Positions 8,233-17,295 of a stretch of DNA of 64,000 bases are shown piece after piece. The DNA is taken from the NCBI RefSeq assembly GCF_014198245.1, contig NZ_JACIHE010000001.1, positions 806,001 to 870,000 of the forward strand. Direction: 5' to 3'. Numbering within the stretch: position 1 is the stretch's first letter; every line of letters starts with the position of its first letter. The position numbers and the translations under genes are program-made. The stretch comes from Bradyrhizobium sp. cir1 (GTDB lineage: Bacteria; Pseudomonadota; Alphaproteobacteria; Rhizobiales; Xanthobacteraceae). The notes beneath the pieces are model-generated. The model did no database searches. It had not been told where the DNA came from and worked only from the letters and a program-made list of their open reading frames with translations.

Positions 8233-9924
8233 TCAGTGGGCCGTGGCCGAAGCAGCTCCGATGCCGGTCTGAGATCGGACATATTGCGCATCGAAGCCAT
8301 CGCGATCGACCGCGGCACGCTTGCTGCTATCCAGCATCGAGACCAGCCAGATCCCCGCAAAGGCGATGGCCATCGAGAACAGCGCCGGATTGTCCAGCTT
8401 GATCGGAGCTGAGCCCTTGGCGAAGCCAAGCGTCACCTCCCAGACCGCCGGCGAGAGCACCACGCCGACGACCGCGCTGACCAGACCGAGGAAGCCGCCG
8501 ACCACGGCGCCCCGCGTCGTCAGGCCCTTCCAGAAGATCGACATCACCAGCACCGGGAAATTGCAGGAGGCCGCGATGGCGAAGGCAAGGCCGACCATGA
8601 AGGCAACGTTCTGGTTCTCGAACACGATGCCGAGGAAGATCGCAAGCACGCCGAGCACCAGGGTCGCGATCTTCGACACGCGGATCTCGTCCTGCTCATT
8701 CGCGTTGCCGCCCTTGATCACCATGCCGTAGAGATCGTGGCTGATGGACGATGCCCCGGCCAGAGCGAGCCCCGAGACGACGGCAAGGATCGTGGCGAAG
8801 GCAACGGCCGAAATGAAGCCAAGGAACATGTTGCCGCCCACGGCGTTCGCGAGGTGAATCGCCGCCATGTTGGAGCCGCCCTTGATCGCCGCGATTCCGC
8901 TCTTGGTCTTCTCGAGGATGCTGCCGTCCAGGAACATCGCGTCGGTCGAAACCAGCGTGATCGCGCCAAAGCCGATGATGAAGGTCAGGATATAGAAGTA
9001 GCCAATGAAACCGGTGGCGTAGAACACCGATTTGCGGGCGGCCTGGGCGTCCTTCACGGTGAAGAAGCGCATCAGGATGTGAGGCAGGCCGGCCGTTCCG
9101 AACATCAGCGCCAAGCCGAGCGAGATGGCCGAGAGCGGGTTGGAGATCAGGGTGCCGGGCTCCATGATCGCGAGCTTCTTCGGATGCACCTCGGTCGCCT
9201 TGGTGAACAGGGCTTCCGGGCTGAATCCGAACTTGTAGAGGACGGCTCCGGCCATGAACGTCGCTCCCGAGAGCAGCAGCACCGCCTTGATGATCTGCAC
9301 CCACGTCGTCGCTTTCATTCCACCGAACGTCACGTAGATCATCATCAGACCGCCGACCAGGACGACTGCGATCCAGTAATCGAGGCCGAACAACAGCTGG
9401 ATCAGCTTGCCGGCTCCGACCATCTGCGCGATGAGATAGAATGCAACGGTCACCAGCGAGCCGCACGCCGCCAGGATACGGATCTCGGTCTGCCCGAGAC
9501 GAAACGAGGTGACGTCGGCAAAGGTGAACTTTCCGAGGTTGCGCAACTGCTCGGCGATCAGGAAGGTGACGATCGGCCATCCCACGAGCCAGCCGACCGA
9601 GTAGATCAAGCCGTCGTAGCCCGAGGTATAGACAAGACCCGAGATGCCGAGGAACGACGCCGCCGACATGTAGTCGCCTGCAATCGCAAGCCCGTTCTGG
9701 AAGCCCGTGATTCCGCCGCCGGCCGAGTAGAAATCCGCAGCCGACGCGGTCCGTTTGGCGGCCCAATAGGTGATGACGAGCGTCAGGCCGACAAACCCGA
9801 CGAACATGCCGATCGCCGACCAGTTGGTCGCCTGCTTCGCGCCGCCCTCGACGGCGCCGGCGGCGAGCGCGATGGTGGGCATACTTGCGAGCAGAATTGC
9901 CGATAGCCAGGCGAATTTCTTCAC
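8233..9924 (-). CDS. actP: Cation/acetate symporter ActP
   Basis: A 563-residue inner-membrane sodium:solute symporter (SSF family) that takes up acetate and short monocarboxylates. It starts with a cleavable signal-like segment (ending TIALAAGA), unusual among carriers but typical of ActP, and then has about 13 membrane helices. The conserved stretch [20 protein letters not shown] lies in the first core helices. The start ATG overlaps the stop codon of the DUF485 gene by four bases (ATGA), so the two are translationally coupled. The close match in length and order to yjcH-actP supports the call. Other monocarboxylates such as propionate or pyruvate remain possible substrates. Confidence 0.94.
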   Translation of the reverse strand: MKKFAWLSAILLASMPTIALAAGAVEGGAKQATNWSAIGMFVGFVGLTLVITYWAAKRTASAADFYSAGGGITGFQNGLAIAGDYMSAASFLGISGLVYTSGYDGLIYSVGWLVGWPIVTFLIAEQLRNLGKFTFADVTSFRLGQTEIRILAACGSLVTVAFYLIAQMVGAGKLIQLLFGLDYWIAVVLVGGLMMIYVTFGGMKATTWVQIIKAVLLLSGATFMAGAVLYKFGFSPEALFTKATEVHPKKLAIMEPGTLISNPLSAISLGLALMFGTAGLPHILMRFFTVKDAQAARKSVFYATGFIGYFYILTFIIGFGAITLVSTDAMFLDGSILEKTKSGIAAIKGGSNMAAIHLANAVGGNMFLGFISAVAFATILAVVSGLALAGASSISHDLYGMVIKGGNANEQDEIRVSKIATLVLGVLAIFLGIVFENQNVAFMVGLAFAIAASCNFPVLVMSIFWKGLTTRGAVVGGFLGLVSAVVGVVLSPAVWEVTLGFAKGSAPIKLDNPALFSMAIAFAGIWLVSMLDSSKRAAVDRDGFDAQYVRSQTGIGAASATAH

Positions 9925-10265
9925 GAGCGGTTCTCCTCGACAATTTTGCGGATGAGTACATCGTAGCTGGAATTCGCCCGACGGACGTAGATGCCCGTCA
10001 GCACAAAGGCGAGCACGATGACGGACAGTCCGATCGGAATACCGATCGTCGTCACGCCGCTGCCCAGCGGTATTCCCAGAAACTTGGGAGCGTAGGCGAC
10101 CAGCAGGATGAAGCCGAAATAGATGACAAGCATAATCGCCGACAGCAGCCAGCCCAGCGACGAGCGCCGGCGCACGAGCTCCTGGTAATTCGGATCGCGT
10201 TCAATCTTTGCGAGGTTGCTCACGTCAATGATCCCCTGGATGATCCTCTGAAAATTTCTTGCCAT
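9921..10265 (-). CDS. DUF485 (YjcH-like) membrane protein
   Basis: A 114-residue protein with two transmembrane helices (about 33-55 and 68-92) and a charged cytoplasmic C-terminus. It belongs to DUF485, whose members are almost always encoded just before actP, as here with a four-base overlap. The role is presumed to be in assembly or regulation of the symporter and is not proven. A longer open frame extends upstream, but the extra 73 residues look non-coding. The start [10 protein letters not shown] at 10263-10265 is chosen because it matches the family N-terminus. Confidence 0.88.
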   Translation of the reverse strand: MARNFQRIIQGIIDVSNLAKIERDPNYQELVRRRSSLGWLLSAIMLVIYFGFILLVAYAPKFLGIPLGSGVTTIGIPIGLSVIVLAFVLTGIYVRRANSSYDVLIRKIVEENRS

Positions 10266-10626
10266 GCTGGCAGCCCCTTCTTTCGGGGTGCTGTCATAGC
10301 CTGCACTGGCGGCCGGCCGGGCTCCATGATCCAGATCAAGCGCGGTCGATGCCGTTGCGATGTGTGCAGGCCGGCCCGGCCGTCCGCCGCGCATCTGTCG
10401 AACAAGCTTGAAGCCGACCGGATCGATCACCTGGGCGAACATGATGGAAATGCCAACGAAATGGCCCGTGACGCTTCTGCGCATTTGGGGTTAGGTTGGA
10501 CGGAGTTTGCGTCAGCGCATCGCGGATGATCCGGCTCCACGGTCGAGACCGATCGGCATTTTCTGCGCAAGCGATTTCCAACTTAAGCGATATGCAACAA
10601 AGCGTCCGCCGAGCGCGGATGTCTAG
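10266..10626. other. Intergenic region upstream of the DUF485-actP operon
   Basis: About 360 bases without a convincing gene. The first part should carry the promoter of the DUF485-actP operon. A small hairpin (CAGCCCC with GGGGTGCTG, about 10270-10292) would lie in its 5' leader next to the start codon. I see no clear -24/-12 or -35/-10 elements. Confidence 0.5.
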
Positions 10627-10740
10627 CGTTTTGCAACGCTCTGGGCAGAGCTGGGCATCCGCGATGTCGAAACCCGCGAGCTTGTCGTCGAGCGGACATT
10701 CGCGAATTTCGATGACTATTGCGGTACTATGGCGCAAACG
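10627..10740 (+). pseudogene. Remnant of a SAM-dependent methyltransferase C-terminus
   Basis: Read in the frame of 10627, the sequence encodes FATLWAELGIRDVETRELVV followed by ERTFANFDDYCGTM. This resembles the C-terminal strand region of class I SAM-dependent methyltransferases, which often have a DVETR-like strand and a TF-x-FDDYW motif. An in-frame TAG lies directly upstream (10624-10626) and no intact methyltransferase body precedes it. After FDDYCGTM the sequence no longer fits the family. It is the end of a broken gene. The family assignment comes from motif recognition only. Confidence 0.5.
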
Positions 10741-10741
10741 C

Positions 10742-10900
10742 CAATGCCAAGCGCTGGCGAAGCGGCTCAAGAAGCAAGGGCTGAAGGAAACCGAGGCTTC
10801 GGTCACGAATAAACTGGCTAGGGGCACGTTCCCGGCCACATTCTTCCTTGTGTGTATTGCAGCCTTAGAACTCGACGGGGTAGCATTGGAGGAAATTTAA
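10742..10900 (+). pseudogene. Truncated DUF6471-like protein
   Basis: A frame different from the methyltransferase remnant gives about 52 residues containing LAKRLKKQGLKETEASVTNK followed by LARGTFPATFF. This matches the C-terminal half of DUF6471 proteins (pattern: a KETE-containing helix, then NKL-RG-F-A-F). The usual N-terminal 20-25 residues (a RRG-TY-LA helix) are missing, and the frame runs instead into the methyltransferase remnant. It could be expressed from an upstream ATG, but a truncated relic is more likely. The 14-base gap to the next gene includes a GGAGG. Confidence 0.5.
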
Positions 10901-10914
10901 ACTCGGGGTTGGGG

Positions 10915-11832
10915 ATGTTGAGGGTTCTGCTGGTAGCCGGGTTGCTGGCATTGAGTTCGGCCGCCCATTCAAAAGAGAGCAGCCCAAGGGAAGCCGAAAA
11001 CAAAGCTGAAGCTTCCCAAAGCGAACAAGCCAAAGGCGATACCCTTCAGCAAGCGCCCGCGCCATTTCCGTTTTGGATGACGCAGCGGCCCGTCTCCCCG
11101 ACCATAAATGTATATACCGCCAAACATGCTGGCGAGGAACGTCATTGCGCCGAGCCCAAAGTCTGGAAGGAATGGGGCTCGTTTGCGGTGTGCCGTTCGT
11201 GGGAATGGATCGATGCTGAACGCATCATTGCCATTTGGACGGTAATTCTGGGTATAGCGACCTGTGCTTTGGGAATCGCCACTTGGAGACTTTGGCGATC
11301 CACGGAGCAACTCGTGAGAGGTGCGGAAGATACCTCCGAACGGCAATTGCGCGCGTATCTATCGGCTAGTCCTTTCTGGATTTTCAAGTTCGACAAGAAC
11401 ACTCCAATAGCCGTCAAATTCAAGATTGCTAATCACGGGGCCACCCCGGCTCACGACATGAGTAGCATCTCCACAGTTCATGTATGGCCATATCCCCTTC
11501 CAGGTGATTGGCCCATTGAGCCGCCGCCTCCAGTTGGCGAGACGTGGTCTAAATCGACCGTCTATAGCGACACCCCAGCAATCGGACAGGCAACTATGGG
11601 AAGGGCGCTCAGTCTGGAAGAAATTCGAGACCTGGTCCAAGATGGCGCCACCAAGCGAGTATACGTGCTCGGAGTCGTCAGGTATTACGATATTTTCAAA
11701 AAGAAAATTAGAACCACAAGGTTCTGCCGATCCGTCACCCCTCATTTCTTGGGTAAAGCCGCGCGAGGAGAGACTTTCGAAAACCAAGATGGGGTTTTCG
11801 AGATGACACCCCGACATAACGATTCCGATTAA
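10915..11832 (+). CDS. Hypothetical membrane-anchored protein, AT-richer than its neighbours
   Basis: A 305-residue protein with a Sec signal (LRVLLVAGLLALSSAAHS), a charged segment, a membrane helix near residues 110-130 (WTVILGIATCALGIATW) and a C-terminal soluble domain of about 150 residues. After the helix comes the EDTSERQLRAY motif, which I know from a large family of uncharacterised Bradyrhizobium membrane proteins. Codon use is visibly less GC3-biased than in flanking genes, with many A/T-ending codons, which suggests recent transfer. It follows two gene relics. Start choice: ATG 10915 begins the signal peptide; a TTG two codons earlier and an upstream GGAGG (10888) leave some doubt. 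Confidence 0.7.
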   Translation: MLRVLLVAGLLALSSAAHSKESSPREAENKAEASQSEQAKGDTLQQAPAPFPFWMTQRPVSPTINVYTAKHAGEERHCAEPKVWKEWGSFAVCRSWEWIDAERIIAIWTVILGIATCALGIATWRLWRSTEQLVRGAEDTSERQLRAYLSASPFWIFKFDKNTPIAVKFKIANHGATPAHDMSSISTVHVWPYPLPGDWPIEPPPPVGETWSKSTVYSDTPAIGQATMGRALSLEEIRDLVQDGATKRVYVLGVVRYYDIFKKKIRTTRFCRSVTPHFLGKAARGETFENQDGVFEMTPRHNDSD

Positions 11833-12077
11833 CGCGGCCACCGCCGCCCGGCCGATCATCTCCAGACCCCGGTGGCGTTTGCGCCATAATACCGGACTAT
11901 TGGCTGTCCATGGTCGTGAGCAGTCCGACCGGCGTCGTGGGAAAGCTGTCGGATGCAGAGAGCGCCGAGCTGAACGCCGGCCGCAAGACAGACTTCCGGC
12001 AAGCGCGACGGGAGCGATCACGGTCCACGCCTGGGCGACGGCGATCAAAGGGCGAAAAGCCGCGTGACGCGCGGCCC

Positions 12078-12608
12078 TTACGTCGCCGCCTTCTTCTTCG
12101 GCTTCGGCTTGGTCCCCTTCGGCATGACCGGCGCCTCCGGCGTGCCCTCGATCGAGGACAGGCGTCCCGACGTGAACGTGTAGATGCCGGCACGCGGACC
12201 GGCCGTCCACGTCACGACGGCGACGCGACGGCCGGCAGCGTCATTGGAGAGATTGACGGTCGAGGGCGCGCCGATGCCGCGCAGCACGTCGCATTCGGTG
12301 TGGCCGAGCGCGACCGTGCCACCCGCCGGTGCCGGCGCCGTCGTCGACGCATTGGCGTCAGCCGGCCCGGGGGTCGGCGCCATGCCGGGACAGGCGCCGT
12401 CGGCGCTGACGAGATCCTCGGCGCCCACCGGCTTGTCCGGGGTCAGCGGCGGCGACTCGATCGAGATGTTCTTGATGAAGAGGCGGCCGGGCTTCTGGAA
12501 CCATTCTGCGTCCTTCGACAGCAGATCGGTCCCCGAGCAGCCCGCGACCAGCGGTGCTACGGCGGCCAACGCAACTATGAGCGAGCCGGGAAGCTTTTGA
12601 TGTCGCAC
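12078..12608 (-). CDS. Hypothetical lipoprotein
   Basis: A 176-residue protein with an N-terminal lipoprotein signal: a hydrophobic stretch, then lipobox LVAGC with the acylated cysteine at residue 24. The middle is rich in Ala, Pro and Thr (about 80-110). The second half contains a possible small beta domain (HTECDVLRGIGAPSTVNLSN, then RVAVVTW), and the end is a Lys/Pro tail (KPKPKKK). The HTECD-RGIG-P part resembles SmpA/OmlA-type lipoproteins in layout, but I cannot confirm that. It probably faces the periplasm. There is no operon partner. Confidence 0.8.
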   Translation of the reverse strand: MRHQKLPGSLIVALAAVAPLVAGCSGTDLLSKDAEWFQKPGRLFIKNISIESPPLTPDKPVGAEDLVSADGACPGMAPTPGPADANASTTAPAPAGGTVALGHTECDVLRGIGAPSTVNLSNDAAGRRVAVVTWTAGPRAGIYTFTSGRLSSIEGTPEAPVMPKGTKPKPKKKAAT

Positions 12609-12735
12609 GATAAACTAAATTCCCCGCGTGAAGGACCAGCCCTAAGCAATTGTCCCAACATCACTTTGCGGCACGAAGGTGGCCAAAGCCAGCATCGCCC
12701 GAAAAGTGCAAATTATCATTAATTGCGATGGACGG

Positions 12736-13188
12736 CTAATTCCGCCGCTGCCACCGCCCCCGTTCGTCGGCCTGCCAATAGGTGACATCAAATCCCCGCG
12801 CCTTGCAATCCGTCCAGGCAGTGCGGGCCAAAGCAAGCGCGTCCGCATCGTCGCCGTTGAACAGCAGCACCATGCGCTCATAGCCCTGCGCGTCCTGCGG
12901 CAGCGCGGCGCTGTCGACCAGGAAGCGGACATTGGCGCCGTTGGGATTGCCCTCCTCGATCGCCAGCACGATCGGCTGGTCGGCGGCGTCGTTCACCCGC
13001 CAGGTCGCGTGCGGCAGGAAGGAATCGTCGCGATAGGTCCACAAATGCGCGTCGAGCGCATCGGCGCGTTCCTCCGAGGTCGATTGCACCACGACGCGCC
13101 AGCCGCGCTCGAGCGATTTCTCGAGAAGCGGCGGCAACACGTTCTCCACCGTCATGTTTTGCAGATGGTAGAACAGCACTTCGGTCAT
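12736..13188 (-). CDS. holC: DNA polymerase III subunit chi
   Basis: A 150-residue protein matching HolC, the clamp-loader accessory subunit that bridges the replisome to SSB. The N-terminal MTEVLFYHLQNMTVENVLPP and the central WTYRDDSFLPHA motif are characteristic, as is the PIVLAIEEGNPNGANVRFLV segment. The upstream in-frame extension reads through pepA sequence and is not coding. The start at 13186-13188 is 5 bases from the pepA stop codon, so the pair forms the pepA-holC operon common in proteobacteria. Confidence 0.95.
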   Translation of the reverse strand: MTEVLFYHLQNMTVENVLPPLLEKSLERGWRVVVQSTSEERADALDAHLWTYRDDSFLPHATWRVNDAADQPIVLAIEEGNPNGANVRFLVDSAALPQDAQGYERMVLLFNGDDADALALARTAWTDCKARGFDVTYWQADERGRWQRRN

Positions 13189-13192
13189 TTGG

Positions 13193-14692
13193 TCACTTGC
13201 GCTCGTAATGATCGGCGACCAGGCGGTCAAGCAAGCGAACGCCGTAACCGCTTCCCCAGCTCTGGTTGATGTCGGTCTTCGGCGCGCCCATGGCGGTGCC
13301 GGCGATGTCGAGATGCGCCCAGGGCGTGCCGTCGACGAAGCGCTGCAGGAACTGCGCGGCCGTGATCGAGCCGCCATGGCGGCCGCCGGTGTTCTTCATG
13401 TCGGCGAACTGGGAATCGATCAGCTTGTCGTATTCCGCGCCGAGCGGCAGGCGCCAGACCTTCTCTCCGCTCTCGATGCCGGCCGCCAGCAGGCGCTCGG
13501 CGAGCTCGTCATTGTTGGAGAACATGCCGGCATGTTCGGTGCCGAGCGCGACCACGATCGCACCGGTCAGCGTCGCCAGGTCCACCATGAATTTCGGCTT
13601 CACCTTCTTGGCGACGTACCAGAGCATGTCGGCGAGCACGAGGCGGCCTTCGGCGTCGGTGTTGATGATCTCGATGGTCTGGCCCGACATCGAGGTGACG
13701 ATGTCGCCCGGCCGCTGTGCATTGCCGTCGGGCATGTTCTCGACGAGGCCGATGGCGCCGACCACGTTGGCCTTGGCCTTGCGCGCCGCCAGCGCGTGCA
13801 TCAGGCCGACGACGCAGGCCGCCCCGCCCATGTCGCCCTTCATGTCCTCCATGCTGCCGGCCGGCTTGATCGAGATGCCGCCGGTGTCGAAGCAGACGCC
13901 CTTGCCGACGAAGGCGACCGGCGCCTCACCTTTTTTCCCGCCGTCCCAGCGCATGATCACGGTGCGGCTCGGCCGCCCCGAGCCCTGGCCGACGCCGAGC
14001 AGCGCGCCCATGCCGAGCTTCTGCATCGCCTTGACGTCGAGCACCTCGATCTTGACACCGAGCTTGCGCAGCTGGCCCGCGCGGCGCGCGAACTCCTCGG
14101 GGAAAAGCACGTTCGGCGGCTCGTTGACGAGGTCGCGGGCGATGATCACGCCGTCGACGACGTGGCCGGCAGTGGCAAATGCCTTCTTCGCAGCAGTGGC
14201 GTCGCCAACCGCGAGCGAGACATCGGCGCGCGAGCCGCCCTCCTCGCCGTCTTTCTTCTTGGTCTTGTAGCGGTCGAACTTGTAGGCGCGTAAGCGAAGG
14301 CCCGAGGCGATCGCGACCGCCTGCTCGCTGGTCACGGCGCCACCGGGCAATTCCGCCATGATGGTCATGGCGGCGGTACCGGCCGTGAGCTTGCTCGCCG
14401 CCACGCCGCCGAACTTGAGGAAATCGCTCGCCTTCAGGCTTGCCGGCTTGCCGGCCCCGATCACCACCAGACGGGTGGCTTTCACGCCCTCCGGCGCCAG
14501 GATGTCCAGGGCAGCCCCGCTTTTACCTTTGAAGCCGGCGGCGGAGGCCGCCCGTTTCACGAGGTCGGCAGCGCTCCCGAGCGCCTTGGCCGTCGCCGGG
14601 CCGAGCTTCAAACCGTCGTCGCAGAACACGACCAGGATGCCACGGGCGGCGGCAGACAACGGGACGAAGCCGACCTTGATGGCATCGGACAT
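13193..14692 (-). CDS. pepA: Leucyl aminopeptidase (M17)
   Basis: A cytosolic two-zinc (or manganese) aminopeptidase of 499 residues that removes N-terminal residues from peptides. The signature NTDAEGRL is at about 344-351, within the catalytic domain of the second half; the [15 protein letters not shown] metal/lysine site is about 265-280. The N-terminal domain (1-165) is the less conserved regulatory part. In some bacteria PepA also binds DNA as a regulator or recombination factor; nothing here tests that. It is followed at once by holC. Confidence 0.95.
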   Translation of the reverse strand: MSDAIKVGFVPLSAAARGILVVFCDDGLKLGPATAKALGSAADLVKRAASAAGFKGKSGAALDILAPEGVKATRLVVIGAGKPASLKASDFLKFGGVAASKLTAGTAAMTIMAELPGGAVTSEQAVAIASGLRLRAYKFDRYKTKKKDGEEGGSRADVSLAVGDATAAKKAFATAGHVVDGVIIARDLVNEPPNVLFPEEFARRAGQLRKLGVKIEVLDVKAMQKLGMGALLGVGQGSGRPSRTVIMRWDGGKKGEAPVAFVGKGVCFDTGGISIKPAGSMEDMKGDMGGAACVVGLMHALAARKAKANVVGAIGLVENMPDGNAQRPGDIVTSMSGQTIEIINTDAEGRLVLADMLWYVAKKVKPKFMVDLATLTGAIVVALGTEHAGMFSNNDELAERLLAAGIESGEKVWRLPLGAEYDKLIDSQFADMKNTGGRHGGSITAAQFLQRFVDGTPWAHLDIAGTAMGAPKTDINQSWGSGYGVRLLDRLVADHYERK

Positions 14693-15031
14693 GGGTAACT
14701 CCTCTAAAACATGGGATTTTTTGCCGTTCGGCGGTCCCGGCCACAGGCCGGAGCTGAACGGCGATTCACTGAACTCTGCCTACTATGGGCCACCGGCCCG
14801 GCAGATGCCAAGCACCGCCGTGGCCGTCAGGCCACAACGGGCGAAATATTAACCATATATTGAGGGCGCCACGGGGCAGCCATTTTGTTGACGGATCAAA
14901 GGGATGGTAGTGAGAGAGTAAGCCGGCGGAAGCGGTGGTTGGCCGACCTTGGGGATCCCCAGATCGGGGATTGGTTGGACAGCCGGAGTTCCGGCCTGCA
15001 GTGGGGCTTGGTGGGAATCGTGCGGTAGCGC
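14693..15031. other. Divergent promoter region between pepA and lptF
   Basis: 339 bases without a gene, holding the promoters of two divergent operons. An AT-rich stretch near 14848-14863 (ATATTAACCATATATT) is the only local low-GC patch. A perfect 12-bp palindrome, TGGGGATCCCCA, lies at 14950-14961. Neither element matches a regulator that I can name. Confidence 0.5.
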
Positions 15032-16201
15032 ATGGGGTCAATCGATAGGTATATTTTCCGCACGACGCTGGCGTCGTTTGCGCTGGTCCTGGTCAGCCTC
15101 ACCGGCGTGATCTGGATTACGCAGGCGCTGCGCGGCATCGACCTGATGACGAGCCAGGGGCAGACCATCCTCACCTTCCTCGGCATCACCAGCCTTGTCA
15201 TTCCGGCGCTGGTCCTGATCATCTCGCCGATCGCGCTGATGATCGCGATCTCGCACACGCTGAACAAGCTCGCGACCGATTCCGAGATCATCGTGATGAA
15301 TGCCGCCGGCTTCTCGCCGTTCCGGCTGTTCTATCCGTTCTTCTACGCCACCTGCGTGGTGGCGCTGCTGGTCGCCTTCATTGCGGCCTATCTCGCGCCC
15401 GACGGCATGCGGCGTATCAAGCAGTGGGACGCCGAGATCACCGCCGACGTGCTCACCAACATCCTCCAGCCCGGCCGCTTCGCCCAGCTGGACAAAAACC
15501 TGACGATCCGGATCCGCGAGCGCAAACCCGGCGGCATTCTGGAAGGCATCTTCATCGACGACCGCCGCGACCCCAACGAGCGCGTCTCGATCGTCGCCGA
15601 GCAAGGCGAGGTCGTGAAGAACGAGAACGGCTCCTTCCTGGTGCTGAAGGACGGCAATCTCCAGCGTTTCGAGGCCGGCAAGCGCGATCCCGCGCTGGTG
15701 GCGTTCGGCCGCTACGGCTTCGACATGTCGAAGTTCGGCAATCAGGGCCGTGACGTCACCCTCGGCATTCGCGAGCGCTATCTCTGGGAGCTGTTCTCGC
15801 CATCCGAGGACGATCCAGTCTACAAGCAGATTCCCGGGCAGTTCCGCTCGGCCCTGCATGACAGCCTGCTCGCACCGGTCTATCCCTTCGCCTTTGCCGT
15901 GCTGACCTTCGCCTTCCTGGGTGCGCCTCGCACCACCCGCCAGAGCCGCAACTTCTCGATCGGCTCCTCGATCCTCGCAGTGTTCGGCCTGCGCATGGCG
16001 GGCTTCGCCTGCTCGGTGATGGCGGTGAAATCGCCGGAGGCGGTGCTGGTTCAATATGCGATGGTCGTGGGCGCGATCGGCGTCGGCCTGTGGATGATCA
16101 TCGGCGGCATTGTGGTCGAACCGCCTCCCCGCCTCATGGAGGCCATCAACAGATCCAACGCGCGTATCGCGCGGCTGTTCGGACGGCCGGCCACCGCATG
16201 A
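15032..16201 (+). CDS. lptF: LPS export permease LptF
   Basis: A 389-residue inner-membrane subunit of the LptB2FGC ABC exporter, which extracts lipopolysaccharide from the inner membrane. The layout is typical: transmembrane helices 1-3 in the first 120 residues, a periplasmic beta-jellyroll domain (about 125-265), and three C-terminal helices (about 285-375). The N-terminal IDRYIFRTTLASFALVL and the YPFAFAVLTFAFLGAPRTTR motif match the family. The stop overlaps the lptG start (ATGA). LptB and LptC are not in the window. Confidence 0.94.
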   Translation: MGSIDRYIFRTTLASFALVLVSLTGVIWITQALRGIDLMTSQGQTILTFLGITSLVIPALVLIISPIALMIAISHTLNKLATDSEIIVMNAAGFSPFRLFYPFFYATCVVALLVAFIAAYLAPDGMRRIKQWDAEITADVLTNILQPGRFAQLDKNLTIRIRERKPGGILEGIFIDDRRDPNERVSIVAEQGEVVKNENGSFLVLKDGNLQRFEAGKRDPALVAFGRYGFDMSKFGNQGRDVTLGIRERYLWELFSPSEDDPVYKQIPGQFRSALHDSLLAPVYPFAFAVLTFAFLGAPRTTRQSRNFSIGSSILAVFGLRMAGFACSVMAVKSPEAVLVQYAMVVGAIGVGLWMIIGGIVVEPPPRLMEAINRSNARIARLFGRPATA

Positions 16202-17295
16202 GCATGCTCACCAACACACTCGGGCGCTATTTCGCCGGCCGCTTCGTCGTCGCGGCGCTCGGCGTGTTCGCCAGCATCTTCCTGCTGCTGGTGCTGGTCG
16301 ACTACATCGAGATGGTGCGCAAGACCTCCGGCCTTGCATCCGCCTCCGCGATCATGGTGGCCGAGACCTCGCTGTTCCGCGTGCCGCAGCTTTTGGAGAA
16401 GCTGACGCCGTTCTGCATGCTGATCGGCGCCATGACCTGCTATCTGGCCCTCTCCCGCCGGCTTGAGCTCGTGGTGGCGCGCGCCGCCGGCATCTCGGCC
16501 TGGCAGTTCATCTCGCCGGCGCTCGGCAGCGCGCTCCTGATCGGGGTCATCGCCACCGTCGCCTACAATCCGATGTCGGCCAATTTGCGCGAACTCTCCA
16601 AGCGCATGGAGGCCGAGCTGTTCGGCTCGGCGCCCGGCGGCGGCATCCAGGATGCCTCCGGCTTCTGGCTCAATCAGGTGACCAGCGACGGCCAGACCAT
16701 CATCAACGCGGCGCGCAGCGAACAGCAGGGCGTCCGGCTCACGGGGCTGACGCTGTTCCGGTTTGACACACAGCAGCACTTCAAGGAGCGCGTCGAGGCG
16801 CGCGAGGCCGAGCTCGAACCCGGACAATGGATCTTCAGGAACGTCCGCCGCTTCTCGCTCGACGCGCCGCCGACCGAGCAGGCCGTTCTGGCGATTCCGA
16901 CGACGCTGACCGAGGCCCAGGTCCGCAACAGCTTTTCCACACCCGAGACTGTGTCCTTTTGGCAACTACCGAGCTACATCAGCTCCTCCGAAAGCTCAGG
17001 CTTCGCGACAGCCGGCTATCGACTCCAGTATCACAAGCTTCTGGCACAGCCGTTTTTGCTGGCCGCCATGGTGATGCTCGCGGCCTCGGTGTCGTTGCGC
17101 TTCTTCCGGATGGGCGGCGTGCAGAAGATGGTTTTGAGTGGCGTGGGCGCAGGCTTTCTGCTCTACGTTCTGTCGAAAGTGACTGAAGACTTGAGCAAGG
17201 CTGAGTTGATGCATCCGATCGCTGCGGCGTGGTTGCCCGTGGTGGTGGGCGGCCTGACCGGCTTTTTGGCCTTGTTGTATCAGGAGGACGGTTAG
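16198..17295 (+). CDS. lptG: LPS export permease LptG
   Basis: A 365-residue partner of LptF, with the same six-helix plus periplasmic jellyroll architecture. Conserved pieces include TLGRYFAGRFVVA at the N-terminus, the region LTPFCMLIGAMTCYLALSRR followed by ELVVARAAG, and the C-terminal helices from about 275. The start ATG (16198) overlaps the lptF stop. Its own stop TAG (17293-17295) overlaps the GTG start of lptD by one base, so three LPS transport genes are coupled. An upstream in-frame extension inside lptF is rejected. Confidence 0.94.
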   Translation: MSMLTNTLGRYFAGRFVVAALGVFASIFLLLVLVDYIEMVRKTSGLASASAIMVAETSLFRVPQLLEKLTPFCMLIGAMTCYLALSRRLELVVARAAGISAWQFISPALGSALLIGVIATVAYNPMSANLRELSKRMEAELFGSAPGGGIQDASGFWLNQVTSDGQTIINAARSEQQGVRLTGLTLFRFDTQQHFKERVEAREAELEPGQWIFRNVRRFSLDAPPTEQAVLAIPTTLTEAQVRNSFSTPETVSFWQLPSYISSSESSGFATAGYRLQYHKLLAQPFLLAAMVMLAASVSLRFFRMGGVQKMVLSGVGAGFLLYVLSKVTEDLSKAELMHPIAAAWLPVVVGGLTGFLALLYQEDG

